Positions 1 through 9,998 of a DNA stretch of 64,000 bases are shown in pieces (the stretch's first letter is position 1; the number at the start of each line of letters is the position of its first letter). This stretch comes from Xanthomonas bonasiae (GTDB lineage: Bacteria; Pseudomonadota; Gammaproteobacteria; Xanthomonadales; Xanthomonadaceae), in the NCBI RefSeq assembly GCF_017163705.1, contig NZ_JAFIWB010000015.1:1-64000 (forward strand). Reading direction: 5' to 3'. The notes below the pieces were generated by a model. It did not search any database and had not been told where the DNA came from. It was given only the letters and a program-made list of their open reading frames with translations. The position numbers and the translations under genes were made by a program.

Positions 1-47
1 TGATTGAAAAACGAAATTCTGATTGTACGAAGCAATGGGGAGGGCTC

Positions 48-626
48 ATGAGTAATTCAAACATGCGTGTCATTCGTCCGGCTCTTTTCTGCTTCCTTCT
101 CGCGATGCTGGCAGGTTGTGGTCGGGTGAGCCTCACGTGGAAGGAGGAAGTTCGCCTGTCCGATGGGCAGTTGATCACCATTGATCGAACAGCCAAGGGC
201 CACATTCAACGTGAAATCGGCGGTCCGACAGGCTGGGAGCCAACAGAAGTAACACTGCAAGTACAGTCCGTCGTTGATAGCGCAAAGGCGCCGCCCACAT
301 GGCGCTCCAATCTGGTTCCGATCGTTCTGGACTATGACGTGGCGACGTCAACGTGGGTTGTGGTGGCTACATATATCTACTGCGGCACCTGGCATAAGGC
401 TGGGAAGCCGTCGTCCTTGTATGTCGAGTACATCTCCACCAATGGCGGCGACTGGCGAGTCGTTCCGCTGGAATCCAGTCGAATCGGACAGGCATCTAAT
501 CTCCTCGTCAGCATCCGCCATACCGGAGAGCCTGCTTTGATTCGGGAGGCGGAAAAGGAAGTGCGGAGACGCAGAGCCTCGAATATATATAAGGCGATTA
601 CGCCGACCTCAAAGAATAATTGCTAG
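48..626 (+). CDS. Small predicted lipoprotein, function unknown
   Basis: 192 residues. A lipoprotein signal peptide is visible: basic N-region, hydrophobic stretch, and a lipobox LAGC with the acceptor cysteine at residue 24, so the protein should be lipid-anchored and periplasmic. The ATG at 48 is preceded by GGGAGG at a good distance. The mature part begins with a Trp-Lys-Glu-Glu segment followed by an L-S-D-G-Q turn, a pattern I associate with small lipoproteins of unknown function. It lies 44 bp upstream of the giant lipase-like RTX gene on the same strand, so the two are probably cotranscribed. A role as immunity protein or partner of that hydrolase is inference from position only. Base composition is visibly less GC-rich than most of the window. 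Confidence 0.75.
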   Translation: MSNSNMRVIRPALFCFLLAMLAGCGRVSLTWKEEVRLSDGQLITIDRTAKGHIQREIGGPTGWEPTEVTLQVQSVVDSAKAPPTWRSNLVPIVLDYDVATSTWVVVATYIYCGTWHKAGKPSSLYVEYISTNGGDWRVVPLESSRIGQASNLLVSIRHTGEPALIREAEKEVRRRRASNIYKAITPTSKNNC

Positions 627-670
627 TGCGATATGTGACCTGGAATTGCAAATAATCTTAAGGACTAGAT

Positions 671-3600
671 ATGGCAGACAAATTTGACTACGCATTTTTG
701 GCAAACCGGGTCTACGATCGCCCACTCGTGAATCGTATCCCCTTGTCGCGGGGATGGGACGAGAAGGCATGGTACGACGACAACGCGATCACTGGATTTT
801 CCGCTGGTGTATACCAGCGGGGCAGCGAGATTGTGATTTCGTTCACGGGTTCCAATGAGGCCCTGATCGACGACTTTGCCGTGGCCAACATACCGACCGG
901 CCTTGGTGCAAGCTCGCCGCAGGTATTGCAGGCGATGGTCCTGGTGATGAAGGTCATGGCGCAGAACCCGGGAGCACAGATCAGCTTTACGGGACATTCG
1001 CTCGGCGGCGGTCTGGCATCCATGATGAGTGTCTTCTTTGACTTGCCATCCACGACTTTCGACGCCGCACCGTTCCAAGCCACCGCGGTCAATAAAGCGC
1101 AGGTTGAATTAATTCATGCGCAGCTTGCTGCGATAGGATACTTAAATAGCGAGTTTGATGCCTATGTACAATCCGTGCTTCCAGAATTCGTTGCGCGGGA
1201 ATCACAGGTAACCAGCTACTACCTTGAGGGCGAGATTCTGGAGTTGATCCGCTTTCCGGGGACGGTTATAGAAGGCAATGCGATGCCGGTAATAAGCATC
1301 GGCACACCTTCAATTCTCGACGGTACAAGTTTTCTCGCGAGCCTGAGTCCTCGTGCTGAACTCCACTCGATGACGCTGTTGCAGGCAGCGATGTACTCCG
1401 AAGACTTCCGGCTCGGAATGGCCCAGCAGCGCTTGGCGCTTGCGGAGTTCATCGATCCTTCGCTTTATGGGAATAGTCCAGATCAAGATCTGCCTAATTT
1501 CATGGCGCAACTTATGATTCGTCACTTGGCCGAAATGAAGGCTGGCAGTCCGTTGGCGCGGCTGGATTCTATCGGCCAAGACCTGCAGCGCATCGGTACC
1601 GCAGGAACCGCATCCGAGACGACTCTCAACAAGGGCATCATCGATGCACTTGCCGAATACTACTTTTTTCAGCAAGACGCGGTTAGCGCAGGCCTAGTGG
1701 AGAACGTCAGTGGTGGCATCTCTCTAGACATGTCGCGCTTCTCCCAAGATGGAGATGAACGGGGGAGAAATCGTCTTTCCAGAGCACTCTGGGATTTCCT
1801 CAAAGATGACGGCAGCGCCTCTCCCTTGCTTAGCGGGATGGGGAAGCTGGTGATCGAAAACGGTCTCGGCGGCCTTTCCTACGACGGTGATGGCAGCAAC
1901 GAACTTGTGATCGGTGGAAAAGAGAGCGACACGCTTAGAGGAGGCGCGGGCGATGACTACATTTATGGCCTGGAGGGTAACGATAATCTAGAAGGTGGCG
2001 CAGGACATGATTTCCTGGCAGGTGGGATTGGCGACGACAACTATCATTTCTGGAGTGGCGATACAACGGAAATTACCCTGGATCGCATCGCCGATTCGGA
2101 CGGGATGGGACATATCTGGTTTGATGGTAGCGTCATCACGGTTGGGCAACGGACTTCGGAAGTTTCCTGGCTGGACAGTACAGGCAAGCTCCAGTTGACC
2201 TTTCTGGACAGTGGCAACGGCCGCGGCACCTTGGTCATCGACGTGATTGCAACGCATGGCAGCATCCGGGTCCAGGACTGGGCTCAGGGTGATCTGAGTT
2301 TGAGCCTGGGCGGTCAAGTCCCCGTCGTTGATGGATCACAACTGACCGGCGAGGATGATCTTTTCGGTAGCAATGGCAATAACGTTGGCGCCGACACTAT
2401 CAAAGCATTGGGCGGCAATGATGGCCTTGAAGGCGGTGCAGGCGACGACCACCTCGATGGTGGTGCCGGTAATGACCTAATTCTCGGCGGCACGGGTAAT
2501 GGCGTACTGATTGGTGGCGAAGGTAACGACTACATCTACGATGGATACGAGCAGGCGAGCTTCAGCGAGCTCGACACGACGCCCGATCCTGATACGGGTA
2601 AGAGCGAACAAGACGAGTTCTACGAACGCGTGAACGGGCTGGGTGCAGCGGTTCTCGATCATGGCAAGGCCTGGTACATCGCAGATTTGATTTATGCGCC
2701 TGGCTGGACCGAGCTGGACCCGAACGCCACACCGAGCGGAGACGACATGATCGATGCCGGCGGCGGCAACGACACGGTGGTGGCGGGCGACGGTAATGAC
2801 ATCATTCGCGGTGGAAGCGGAAACGACCGCCTGACGGGTGGCTACGACAATGACGTAATCTTCGGTGAGGCCGATGACGACACCATCAGTGGCGACTATC
2901 CGGATGCGGCAGGCGCCGGGAACTCTATAGGGTGGCGTTCGTCCGACCAGGCGCATCACAACGGCAACGACGTGATAGACGGCGGTGCCGGCAATGACAG
3001 CATTAGCGGCAATGGTGGCAACGACGTACTGTCCGGGGGCGACGACAATGACCGGATCTGGGGCCGAGGCATGGCAGGTGCTGCCGACAGCGACGATGCC
3101 GACAGTGACTACATCGACGGTGGCGCTGGTGACGACATTCTGACCGGCGATGACGGCGACGACGTCATTATCGGCGGCATAGGCAACGACAACATCTGGG
3201 GAGACAATAGCCAGGCCGGCACGCGTCACGGCAACGACAGCATCGATGCCGGAGCAGGCAATGACTTCGTCAGCGGTGGCGGAGGCGATGACATGATCGA
3301 GGGCGGCGCCGGCTCCGATACCTTGACAGGCGATTCTCGGGACATCGACGGATCTGCGCATGGACGCGATCTGATCCACGGCGGCGCCGACAACGACATC
3401 ATCGATGGCGGGGGCGGGGACGATGCACTGTATGGCGACGATGGGGACGACCAGATCGTTGGTGACGTGGCTTCCGACGGGACACTTGCCGCTACCTACC
3501 ACGGCAACGACTATCTGGATGGTGGAGCCGGAAACGACCTGCTGATCGGCAATGGTGGAAACGATCAGTTGTCCGGTGGGACGGGTGATGACGAATTGCA

Positions 3601-5062
3601 GGGTGGGGACGGCGACGATCTGCTCGATGGAGGTGCCGGCAAGGACGTTCTCCACGGTGAGGCCGGCGACGACACGCTCAGTGGCGGCGACGACGACGAC
3701 AAGCTATACGGTGGTGCTGGCGATGACCGCCTCAGCGGCGGCACTGGCGTGGATACGCTCGCAGGCGGGGACGGCAAGGATATCCTTGATGGCGGTGATG
3801 GCAACGACATCCTCGATGGCGAGGCTGGCAACGACACGATCTATGGCGGCGCTGGCGACGACACTATTGATGCTGACGACGGCGAGGATACGGTCTATGC
3901 CGGTGTCGGCAATGACAGCATCTATGCAGGGGCCGGGAACGACGTCATCCATGCCGAAGGCGGAAACGATATCGTCACCGCTGCGGAGGGAGACGATCAG
4001 GTCTACGGCGGCGCCGGCAGCGATACGCTCCATGGTAGTGCAGGCAACGACGCGCTGTATGGCGAAGATGGCGACGACTATCTGATCGGTGGTGCGGGCA
4101 ACGACACCCTGATCGGTGGAGCAGGTCTGAATCGCTACTACTTCGACCGTCAATTCGGCCAGGACGTTGTCCAACTAACAATCGGTAGCCAGGACCAGAT
4201 CTACCTGCAGCAGGGAATCGCGGCCGATGAGGTTACCTTCACCCGTGACCAGAACGACTTGGTCTTGGCCATGGCCGACGGCAGCAGCCTGCGCGTGGCA
4301 GGCTATTTCGCCACCGGCACCGCCGCATGGATCCAACTGGGCGACGGTTCCTGGATCAGTCGTGAATTGATCGACTCGGGCGTCTACTACGGTACCGTCA
4401 CTGGCGGAAGCGGCGCTGGTGAAAACCTGCAGGGCACGGACGGCGACGATCGCCTGTACGGCCTGGGCGGCGACGACACGATCGATGGCCAGGGCGGAAA
4501 CGACTTGATCGACGGTGGCCAGGGCAACGATACCCTGTCGGATGGGCAGGGCAACGACTTCGTTTATGGCGGCGCCGGAAACGACGTCATCAATCTCGTC
4601 CATAACGGGGGAGGGAACGGTTCGGATGTCATCGACGGCGGTGCCGGCGACGATACCTACAACATCGCCTGGGGCTCAGGTTACGATGTGATCGGCAAAC
4701 TGGACGCCGCCAATGCCGGTAGCGACACCATCAATCTGGTTGGCATCAGCCAGAACATGGTGATGAACTACCAGGTCGACGGCAACGACCTGATGATCTT
4801 CATCTCCGGAAGCGTCGGCAGTCCGGGTGCAACCGCCGACAACATGGTCGTGCTGGAGGGCTTCCTCGCCAACGGCGGCCATCGCGTCCGTTTCGCGGAA
4901 GGAACCGAGCTCTCGGCTGCCGACTTCCAGCAGCGATCGTGGACGGGGACTTCGGGAAACGATACTTATGTCGGAACTTCTGCGCCAGACGTCATCAACG
5001 GACTAGGGGGCAACGACACCCGGGATGGACGGAAACGACAGCATCTACGGCGGCGAGGGTGA
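671..5062 (+). CDS. RTX-repeat protein with lipase-like N-terminus (5' part of a frameshifted gene)
   Basis: 1463 codons. Residues 1 to about 260 form an alpha/beta-hydrolase module of the lipase/DUF2974 type: the nucleophile elbow G-H-S-L-G-G carries Ser110, and Asp217 and His232 are plausible further triad members. From about residue 405 onward the sequence is almost entirely calcium-binding RTX nonapeptides (GGxGxDxLx), interrupted by haemolysin-type linkers. Such proteins are usually exported by type I secretion; no secretion genes are in the window. An AAGGA ribosome site precedes the ATG. The frame ends in a short unrelated tail (R-D-G-R-K-R) after the last intact repeat, while repeats resume at once in another frame at 5025, so this is one broken gene of about 2,800 codons rather than a complete protein. 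Confidence 0.85.
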   Translation: MADKFDYAFLANRVYDRPLVNRIPLSRGWDEKAWYDDNAITGFSAGVYQRGSEIVISFTGSNEALIDDFAVANIPTGLGASSPQVLQAMVLVMKVMAQNPGAQISFTGHSLGGGLASMMSVFFDLPSTTFDAAPFQATAVNKAQVELIHAQLAAIGYLNSEFDAYVQSVLPEFVARESQVTSYYLEGEILELIRFPGTVIEGNAMPVISIGTPSILDGTSFLASLSPRAELHSMTLLQAAMYSEDFRLGMAQQRLALAEFIDPSLYGNSPDQDLPNFMAQLMIRHLAEMKAGSPLARLDSIGQDLQRIGTAGTASETTLNKGIIDALAEYYFFQQDAVSAGLVENVSGGISLDMSRFSQDGDERGRNRLSRALWDFLKDDGSASPLLSGMGKLVIENGLGGLSYDGDGSNELVIGGKESDTLRGGAGDDYIYGLEGNDNLEGGAGHDFLAGGIGDDNYHFWSGDTTEITLDRIADSDGMGHIWFDGSVITVGQRTSEVSWLDSTGKLQLTFLDSGNGRGTLVIDVIATHGSIRVQDWAQGDLSLSLGGQVPVVDGSQLTGEDDLFGSNGNNVGADTIKALGGNDGLEGGAGDDHLDGGAGNDLILGGTGNGVLIGGEGNDYIYDGYEQASFSELDTTPDPDTGKSEQDEFYERVNGLGAAVLDHGKAWYIADLIYAPGWTELDPNATPSGDDMIDAGGGNDTVVAGDGNDIIRGGSGNDRLTGGYDNDVIFGEADDDTISGDYPDAAGAGNSIGWRSSDQAHHNGNDVIDGGAGNDSISGNGGNDVLSGGDDNDRIWGRGMAGAADSDDADSDYIDGGAGDDILTGDDGDDVIIGGIGNDNIWGDNSQAGTRHGNDSIDAGAGNDFVSGGGGDDMIEGGAGSDTLTGDSRDIDGSAHGRDLIHGGADNDIIDGGGGDDALYGDDGDDQIVGDVASDGTLAATYHGNDYLDGGAGNDLLIGNGGNDQLSGGTGDDELQGGDGDDLLDGGAGKDVLHGEAGDDTLSGGDDDDKLYGGAGDDRLSGGTGVDTLAGGDGKDILDGGDGNDILDGEAGNDTIYGGAGDDTIDADDGEDTVYAGVGNDSIYAGAGNDVIHAEGGNDIVTAAEGDDQVYGGAGSDTLHGSAGNDALYGEDGDDYLIGGAGNDTLIGGAGLNRYYFDRQFGQDVVQLTIGSQDQIYLQQGIAADEVTFTRDQNDLVLAMADGSSLRVAGYFATGTAAWIQLGDGSWISRELIDSGVYYGTVTGGSGAGENLQGTDGDDRLYGLGGDDTIDGQGGNDLIDGGQGNDTLSDGQGNDFVYGGAGNDVINLVHNGGGNGSDVIDGGAGDDTYNIAWGSGYDVIGKLDAANAGSDTINLVGISQNMVMNYQVDGNDLMIFISGSVGSPGATADNMVVLEGFLANGGHRVRFAEGTELSAADFQQRSWTGTSGNDTYVGTSAPDVINGLGGNDTRDGRKRQHLRRRG
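5005..5030 (+). other. Frameshift site in the RTX gene
   Basis: The repeat reading moves from the frame of 671 to the frame of 5025 here. Simply dropping one base joins the frames but leaves neighbouring G-N-D motifs 7 residues apart instead of 9. Restoring 5 bases (for example between the ATGG copies around 5024) gives the normal 9-residue spacing. The register therefore favours a 5-bp deletion over a single-base insertion. Confidence 0.6.
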
Positions 5063-8000
5063 CGATGTACTCGACGGTGGCTCGGGCAACGACATACTGT
5101 ACGGGGACGATGGCAATGACATCGTTCGCGGTGGTGACGGCGACGATCGTCTCTACATGGGGTTTAGGGGCAACTATGTCGATCGCTATATCGGCGGAAA
5201 CGGCAATGACGCCTATTACCTAAACCACAACTACACTTCGTCTGCATCCCCGCCGACCACGCAGAGCAGCAATATCGAGGAAGAGGCTGGTGGTGGTATC
5301 GATACGCTCTATACCAACTTCTACAATTCCACGCTTGGTGCGAATGTCGAGAATCTGGTCTATACCCCTGCCAATTTCTGGTACCCGAATTCGCCCAGCC
5401 AATTGAGCGGCAACGCACTCGACAATGTCATCCAGATCATCAGGACATCCAGTGCAACTCAGATGCCGGACCTGAGCTTCCGGCTGGATGGCAAGGGCGG
5501 CAAGGACACCTTGATGGGCAGTTCCAGCAAGGATACTTATGTCGTCGACAGTGCTGACGACGTCATCGTCGAGCAGCAGACGGACTACGACTCGATCGAC
5601 ACCGTCGAGGCGAGCCTGGATTACTCGATCGAAACCCGCCTAGACCTGGAGAATGTCCGGCTCACAGGCGCGGCCGTGTCGGCGATCGGCAACAGCGACG
5701 ACAACTTACTGGAGGGTCACATCGCTACCGGAATCAACCAGCTGTCCGGTCTTGGAGGAAACGATACCTACCTGGTCACCCGGAAGGACGTGGTGATCGA
5801 GTCGGCAGGCGGCGGCAATGACACAGTGGTCATCGCCGCCTGGGACGAGACGACCAGCATGGACATGTGGGTATCGGTGTCGGACTACGCCAACGTGGAG
5901 AACCTCACGCTGTACACCGTCTACGGCGACGGCGTCAGGCTGCTCGGCAATCTGAGCGGAGACGATGGCGGAAACGTGCTGAAGGGCAATATGTTCAGCA
6001 ACGAGGTGCGCGGAGGAGGGGGTAATGACGTCATTTGGGGAGACTACAAGAACCCACTCGACAGCCAGGCTGCGAGTTCGTCCTATAGAGATATCCTCTA
6101 TGGAGAGGGAGGAGACGACACGATCATGTCCTCCGTTTATGGCGCGGATCTATATGGCGGAGCTGGCAACGACATCCTGATCGGCATCGGCGGCGCCTAC
6201 CTCAACGGAAGCTACACCAGGTCCTATGGATGGAGCGACCGATTCTTCTACGATGTGGGGGGCGGAACCGATAGGATCCGGTCCTGGAACGGCAGCACCG
6301 ACGATTTCGACCAAGTCATCTTCGGTGAGGGCGTCAACCCGGACGATGTCGTCTGGTCGCAGGACGGCACCAGCCTCGTCATCCAGGTCGGCAGCGATCC
6401 GAACGACCGCCTGATCGTAGAGAACTACTGGCGGGAGAGTGCGCCGGGGCAGTACACGTTGATTCAACCGATCGACGAATTCGTGTTTGCAGACGGCACC
6501 GTCCGGCGGGGCGACCTTAGCCAGCTGCCGTACGACAACAATCCGCCGGTGGCGAACTGGTTCCAGCTTCCATCCACGGTGCGCGCCGGAGAAGCATTCG
6601 AATTCGCACTGCCCGTTGGTGCCTTCACCGACGATGCCGACGACACACTGACCTATTCGCTCAGCGGCCCGACCTGGATGAGCATCGATCCGGTCACCGG
6701 CACGATCAGCGGGACGCCGCCGCAGAACGCCGAGCAGGTCTCGTTGACGATCACCGCGACAGATCGATTCGGCGAATCCGCATCCACCTATGGGAGCTTC
6801 AAGGTGATCGTGGTTATGCTTGGCACCGAGGGCGACGATGTCATCACCGGCACCGCGCGCGGCGAGGAGTTGTATGGCCTAGCGGGCAATGATCGTCTCG
6901 CTGGCGGCGGAGGCACGAATGTCATGTACGGGGGTAAGGGCGACGACACCTACGTTTTGACGGAGTCCAGCTACGACAGCATCGTGGAGCTGGCCGATGA
7001 GGGCTTCGATACCGTCGAGAGCAGCTTGTACACGTACACCACCGCCGAGAGCATCGAGCGGGTCGTCATGGTCGAGGGTAGTTCGGCGTATCTCGTGTAC
7101 GGCGCCAGCGGCTCCCAGGAGCTGATCGGCAATTCCGCTGCCAACTACCTCAATGGCGGCACGGGTGCCGATCGCATGGCCGGCGGCGCGGGCGACGACG
7201 TGTACGTCGTCGACGATGCCGACGATGTCGTCGTCGAGGGGGCAGGCGAGGGCGAGGACGGAATCCTGGCCAGCCTGACATGGACGCTGTCAGCCAATGT
7301 GGAGAAGGGGAGCCTGACAGAGGGCGTGGACTTGGGGCTGACCGGCAACGACTTGGCCAATACTCTCTATGGAAACGACTCGAATAACGCGCTTGATGGT
7401 GGCCTTGGCGCGGACTCCCTGTACGGCTACGGCGGCGATGACACCTACTACGTCGATACGGACGCCGACAGCATCGTTGAGGATGAGGGCCAGGGTATCG
7501 ATATCGTCGTGCGTGGTTTCGGTAGCCAGTACGTCCTGGCCGAAAATGTCGAGAACCTGCGCCTGACGGGTAGTGCCGGCCAGGGTAATGGCAATGCGCT
7601 GGATAATCTCATCGAGGGTAGTGCCGCCGATAACACGTTACTAGGACTGGACGGTGCCGACGAACTGCGCGGCATGGCCGGCAACGATACGCTTTGGGGC
7701 GGCAATGGCGACGACCTGCTGGTGGGCGGCGAGGGTGACGACATGTATGTCGTCGATACCACGACTGGCAGCGACCGGATCGACAATACCGGCGGCGGCA
7801 CGGACCGGCTGATTTTCGAGAATGGCGTCACCACTTCGCAGCTGGGCTTCACCCGCGACGGGAACGATTTGGTTGTTACGGTCAACGACAATGCCAACCA
7901 ACGCGTCACGGTCATCGACCACTTCCTGGGTGGCGATATGGCCCTGGACTATCTGCAGCCTGCCAGCGGCTCGGTCCTGGATACAGCGGCGATCAATGCC

Positions 8001-9083
8001 TTGGTCAGCAACAATGGAGGTGGAGGCGAAAACGGCGGCGGCGGTACGCCAGTGACGGGTAATGACTCCGACTATCCATCGCAGAACACCGGCACCGCCG
8101 CCGGCGAGCAAATCGTCGGCAGCAGCGGGCGTGATCTGATCAAGGGTCTGGGCGGAGCCGACACACTGTTCGGCATGGGAGCCGACGACAAGCTCGACGG
8201 CGGCGACGGCGACGACTATCTCTCGGGCGGCAATGGCAGTTTCAGCGGTTCGGGCAACGACATCCTGGTTGGCGGTGCCGGCGATGACCAGCTGGTGGGT
8301 GAGGATGGTGCCGACATGTTGTTCGGTGGCACGGGCAACGACACCTACTTCTACGCCGCCGGATCAGGCGTGGATACCATCGACAACACCGGCGGCGGCA
8401 CCGATTGGCTGTACTTCGATGGAATAGACCGCTCCCGCCTGACCTACCACCGCGACGGCGACGATCTGGTCGTGCGTGTGGACGGCGACGCGGGACAGCA
8501 GATGCGTGTGCTTGGTCACTTCCTTGGCGGCGAACGTGCGGTTGCCTATGTACAACCCGGTGATGGTGGCTACGCAATTTCGGCCGACACCATCGCTGGT
8601 CAGCTGATGCCGCTAGGCTCATCCAGCCGCAGTGTGGCCGCGGCCTCGCTGACTACTATGCCGGCGTTGGACACGTTCATCTTGGGCGATGACGAGGCGA
8701 GCAACCTTGCACAAGCCGTAGCGGCTTTCGCCATCGGTGTGCCGACTCTGTACGGGCCGAGGATGATTGCAGCCACCGCGGCGCCAACGGCGGCTCCACA
8801 GCAAGGGATCACTCTGCTGCCGCGGGCCAGTGCTGGCGTCATAGGGCTAGGTTCTGGCAAATCTGAGTCGCCGATTGCGCCTTCGGCTCCGGCTGGTGTG
8901 GTCCAGCAGCCGCGTGCTGAATTGCACCAGCTTGTCGAAAGCTTGGCCAGCTTCGCCGGCCAAAGCGTGCTGCCGCCGGCCAACGGCATCGGGTTTGACG
9001 AATCTGGTATCGCCACCAGGATGTCGGCCTGGCGGATATCACACGCAAGCCCTGGTCTGCGCTCGCGTCAGATGCAACTGTGA
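5025..9083 (+). CDS. RTX-repeat protein, C-terminal part after the frameshift
   Basis: 1352 codons of continuing RTX repeats. The first residues are already a nonapeptide (D-G-N-D-S-I-Y-G-G), with no signal sequence and no convincing ribosome site before the ATG at 5025, so this is the downstream half of the gene starting at 671. Visible inside: more RTX blocks, a cadherin-like/dystroglycan-type putative Ig domain around 6540-6810 (motif G-T-I-S-G-T-P), and haemolysin-related linkers of the form FTRDGNDLVV followed by a DHFLGG segment near 7850-7950 and again near 8450-8540. The last 170 residues are repeat-free and probably hold the secretion signal. If the frameshift is real, the lipase-like domain would be made without this region. 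Confidence 0.8.
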   Translation: MDGNDSIYGGEGDDVLDGGSGNDILYGDDGNDIVRGGDGDDRLYMGFRGNYVDRYIGGNGNDAYYLNHNYTSSASPPTTQSSNIEEEAGGGIDTLYTNFYNSTLGANVENLVYTPANFWYPNSPSQLSGNALDNVIQIIRTSSATQMPDLSFRLDGKGGKDTLMGSSSKDTYVVDSADDVIVEQQTDYDSIDTVEASLDYSIETRLDLENVRLTGAAVSAIGNSDDNLLEGHIATGINQLSGLGGNDTYLVTRKDVVIESAGGGNDTVVIAAWDETTSMDMWVSVSDYANVENLTLYTVYGDGVRLLGNLSGDDGGNVLKGNMFSNEVRGGGGNDVIWGDYKNPLDSQAASSSYRDILYGEGGDDTIMSSVYGADLYGGAGNDILIGIGGAYLNGSYTRSYGWSDRFFYDVGGGTDRIRSWNGSTDDFDQVIFGEGVNPDDVVWSQDGTSLVIQVGSDPNDRLIVENYWRESAPGQYTLIQPIDEFVFADGTVRRGDLSQLPYDNNPPVANWFQLPSTVRAGEAFEFALPVGAFTDDADDTLTYSLSGPTWMSIDPVTGTISGTPPQNAEQVSLTITATDRFGESASTYGSFKVIVVMLGTEGDDVITGTARGEELYGLAGNDRLAGGGGTNVMYGGKGDDTYVLTESSYDSIVELADEGFDTVESSLYTYTTAESIERVVMVEGSSAYLVYGASGSQELIGNSAANYLNGGTGADRMAGGAGDDVYVVDDADDVVVEGAGEGEDGILASLTWTLSANVEKGSLTEGVDLGLTGNDLANTLYGNDSNNALDGGLGADSLYGYGGDDTYYVDTDADSIVEDEGQGIDIVVRGFGSQYVLAENVENLRLTGSAGQGNGNALDNLIEGSAADNTLLGLDGADELRGMAGNDTLWGGNGDDLLVGGEGDDMYVVDTTTGSDRIDNTGGGTDRLIFENGVTTSQLGFTRDGNDLVVTVNDNANQRVTVIDHFLGGDMALDYLQPASGSVLDTAAINALVSNNGGGGENGGGGTPVTGNDSDYPSQNTGTAAGEQIVGSSGRDLIKGLGGADTLFGMGADDKLDGGDGDDYLSGGNGSFSGSGNDILVGGAGDDQLVGEDGADMLFGGTGNDTYFYAAGSGVDTIDNTGGGTDWLYFDGIDRSRLTYHRDGDDLVVRVDGDAGQQMRVLGHFLGGERAVAYVQPGDGGYAISADTIAGQLMPLGSSSRSVAAASLTTMPALDTFILGDDEASNLAQAVAAFAIGVPTLYGPRMIAATAAPTAAPQQGITLLPRASAGVIGLGSGKSESPIAPSAPAGVVQQPRAELHQLVESLASFAGQSVLPPANGIGFDESGIATRMSAWRISHASPGLRSRQMQL

Positions 9084-9093
9084 GAGCGGGACG

Positions 9094-9119
9094 GAGGGCA
9101 GTAGTTACTTACTGCCCTC
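9094..9119 (+). terminator. Hairpin after the RTX gene
   Basis: GAGGGCAGTA and TACTGCCCTC form a perfect 10-bp stem around a 6-base loop, 10 bp after the stop of the RTX gene. There is only a weak T-rich tail, so termination efficiency is uncertain. Confidence 0.6.
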
Positions 9120-9361
9120 TTGGTTCCACCCCGGTCATGCTTGGGGCCAACGCAGATAGCGATCTTGGCACCATTCCTTCGTTCGAGTGCGGATGCAGCG
9201 TCGATGGCGAACAACCGAAAGGGTTAGGACGAGAATGCTTCACTGGCAGCCAACTTTGATTGGTCCAGGGGATGGCGGACTCCACTACACGAGGAGAGCG
9301 TCATGCTCCGTAACGCCACTGTCCCCCTGCCGAAGCGCGACCGTGCTGGCTCAAGCTCCCC

Positions 9362-9694
9362 TTGGACGCAATTGCCGCCGAGCCGCTGCCTGGCGCATCG
9401 GCGCCGCCGTTGTGCCCCGAGGCCGACAAGGTCGTCACGCCCAGACGCTCGATCCCGCGCCGGCCCACGCAATGCACCATCGGCTATCGCTACTACGATG
9501 TGGACCGCAATGGCATGCGGGTCGGGCGGCCGGTGCCGAGCTTGCGCTTGCATGGCTTGTGGCTGGAAGGCATCGGCTTCGCGGTGGGCGGCAAGGTGCG
9601 CATCACGATGGCCAATGGCGCCCTGCTGATCACGGCCGTGCCTGACGTGCGGCCCACGATCCAGAAGAAGCGTTCGCGCAAGTCGTCGCCTTAG
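9362..9694 (+). CDS. symE: SymE-like type I toxin family protein
   Basis: About 110 residues in the open frame. The SymE core is clear: a Y-R-Y-Y-D strand, then P-S-L-R-L-H-G-L-W-L-E, G-F-A-V-G and a final V-R-I-T strand, which is the AbrB-like fold of SymE. In E. coli, SymE is an SOS-induced toxin held down by an antisense RNA (SymR); no antisense promoter was identified here. The frame opens at TTG 9362 without a good ribosome site. An ATG at 9303 with a strong AGGAG site lies upstream but in a frame one base out of register, so a one-base loss in the CCCC run near 9356 may have disconnected the natural start. The gene may therefore be poorly expressed or broken. Confidence 0.6.
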   Translation: MDAIAAEPLPGASAPPLCPEADKVVTPRRSIPRRPTQCTIGYRYYDVDRNGMRVGRPVPSLRLHGLWLEGIGFAVGGKVRITMANGALLITAVPDVRPTIQKKRSRKSSP

Positions 9695-9998
9695 GCGTGC
9701 CGCCCGCGGCCGCAGAGGTGTGCGGCCGCTTGGGTGTTTGGTGGGGTCGGCCGAATCGCGGTCAGATTTGGCTGGCGGGGAGTACACGCCCGTCGTGTAG
9801 TGCCACAGACGGAATTCCGTGGCACTTCACACCCGGCGCTTCCGCGTTCGCAGCCGCGAACACCCCATTGCCGCGATCGGGAGGCGCCTGAACACGCCCG
9901 CCCGCACGATGAGAAGGCGTCGTCATGCGGGCGCCGGCGGATCTGTATACCCTCAAGGCACCATGGGATTGCCGTGGCGACTCGAAGGGAGAGGACAC
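9695..9998. other. Intergenic, no gene recognised
   Basis: About 300 bp between the SymE-like gene and the GvpU-like gene. Several frames are open because of high GC, but none has a recognisable protein or start signal. Confidence 0.5.

Noticed and set aside
5025-5100. Independent second RTX gene starting at 5025.
   Set aside because: It begins in the middle of a repeat, has no leader and no ribosome site, and exactly continues the repeats of the upstream frame.
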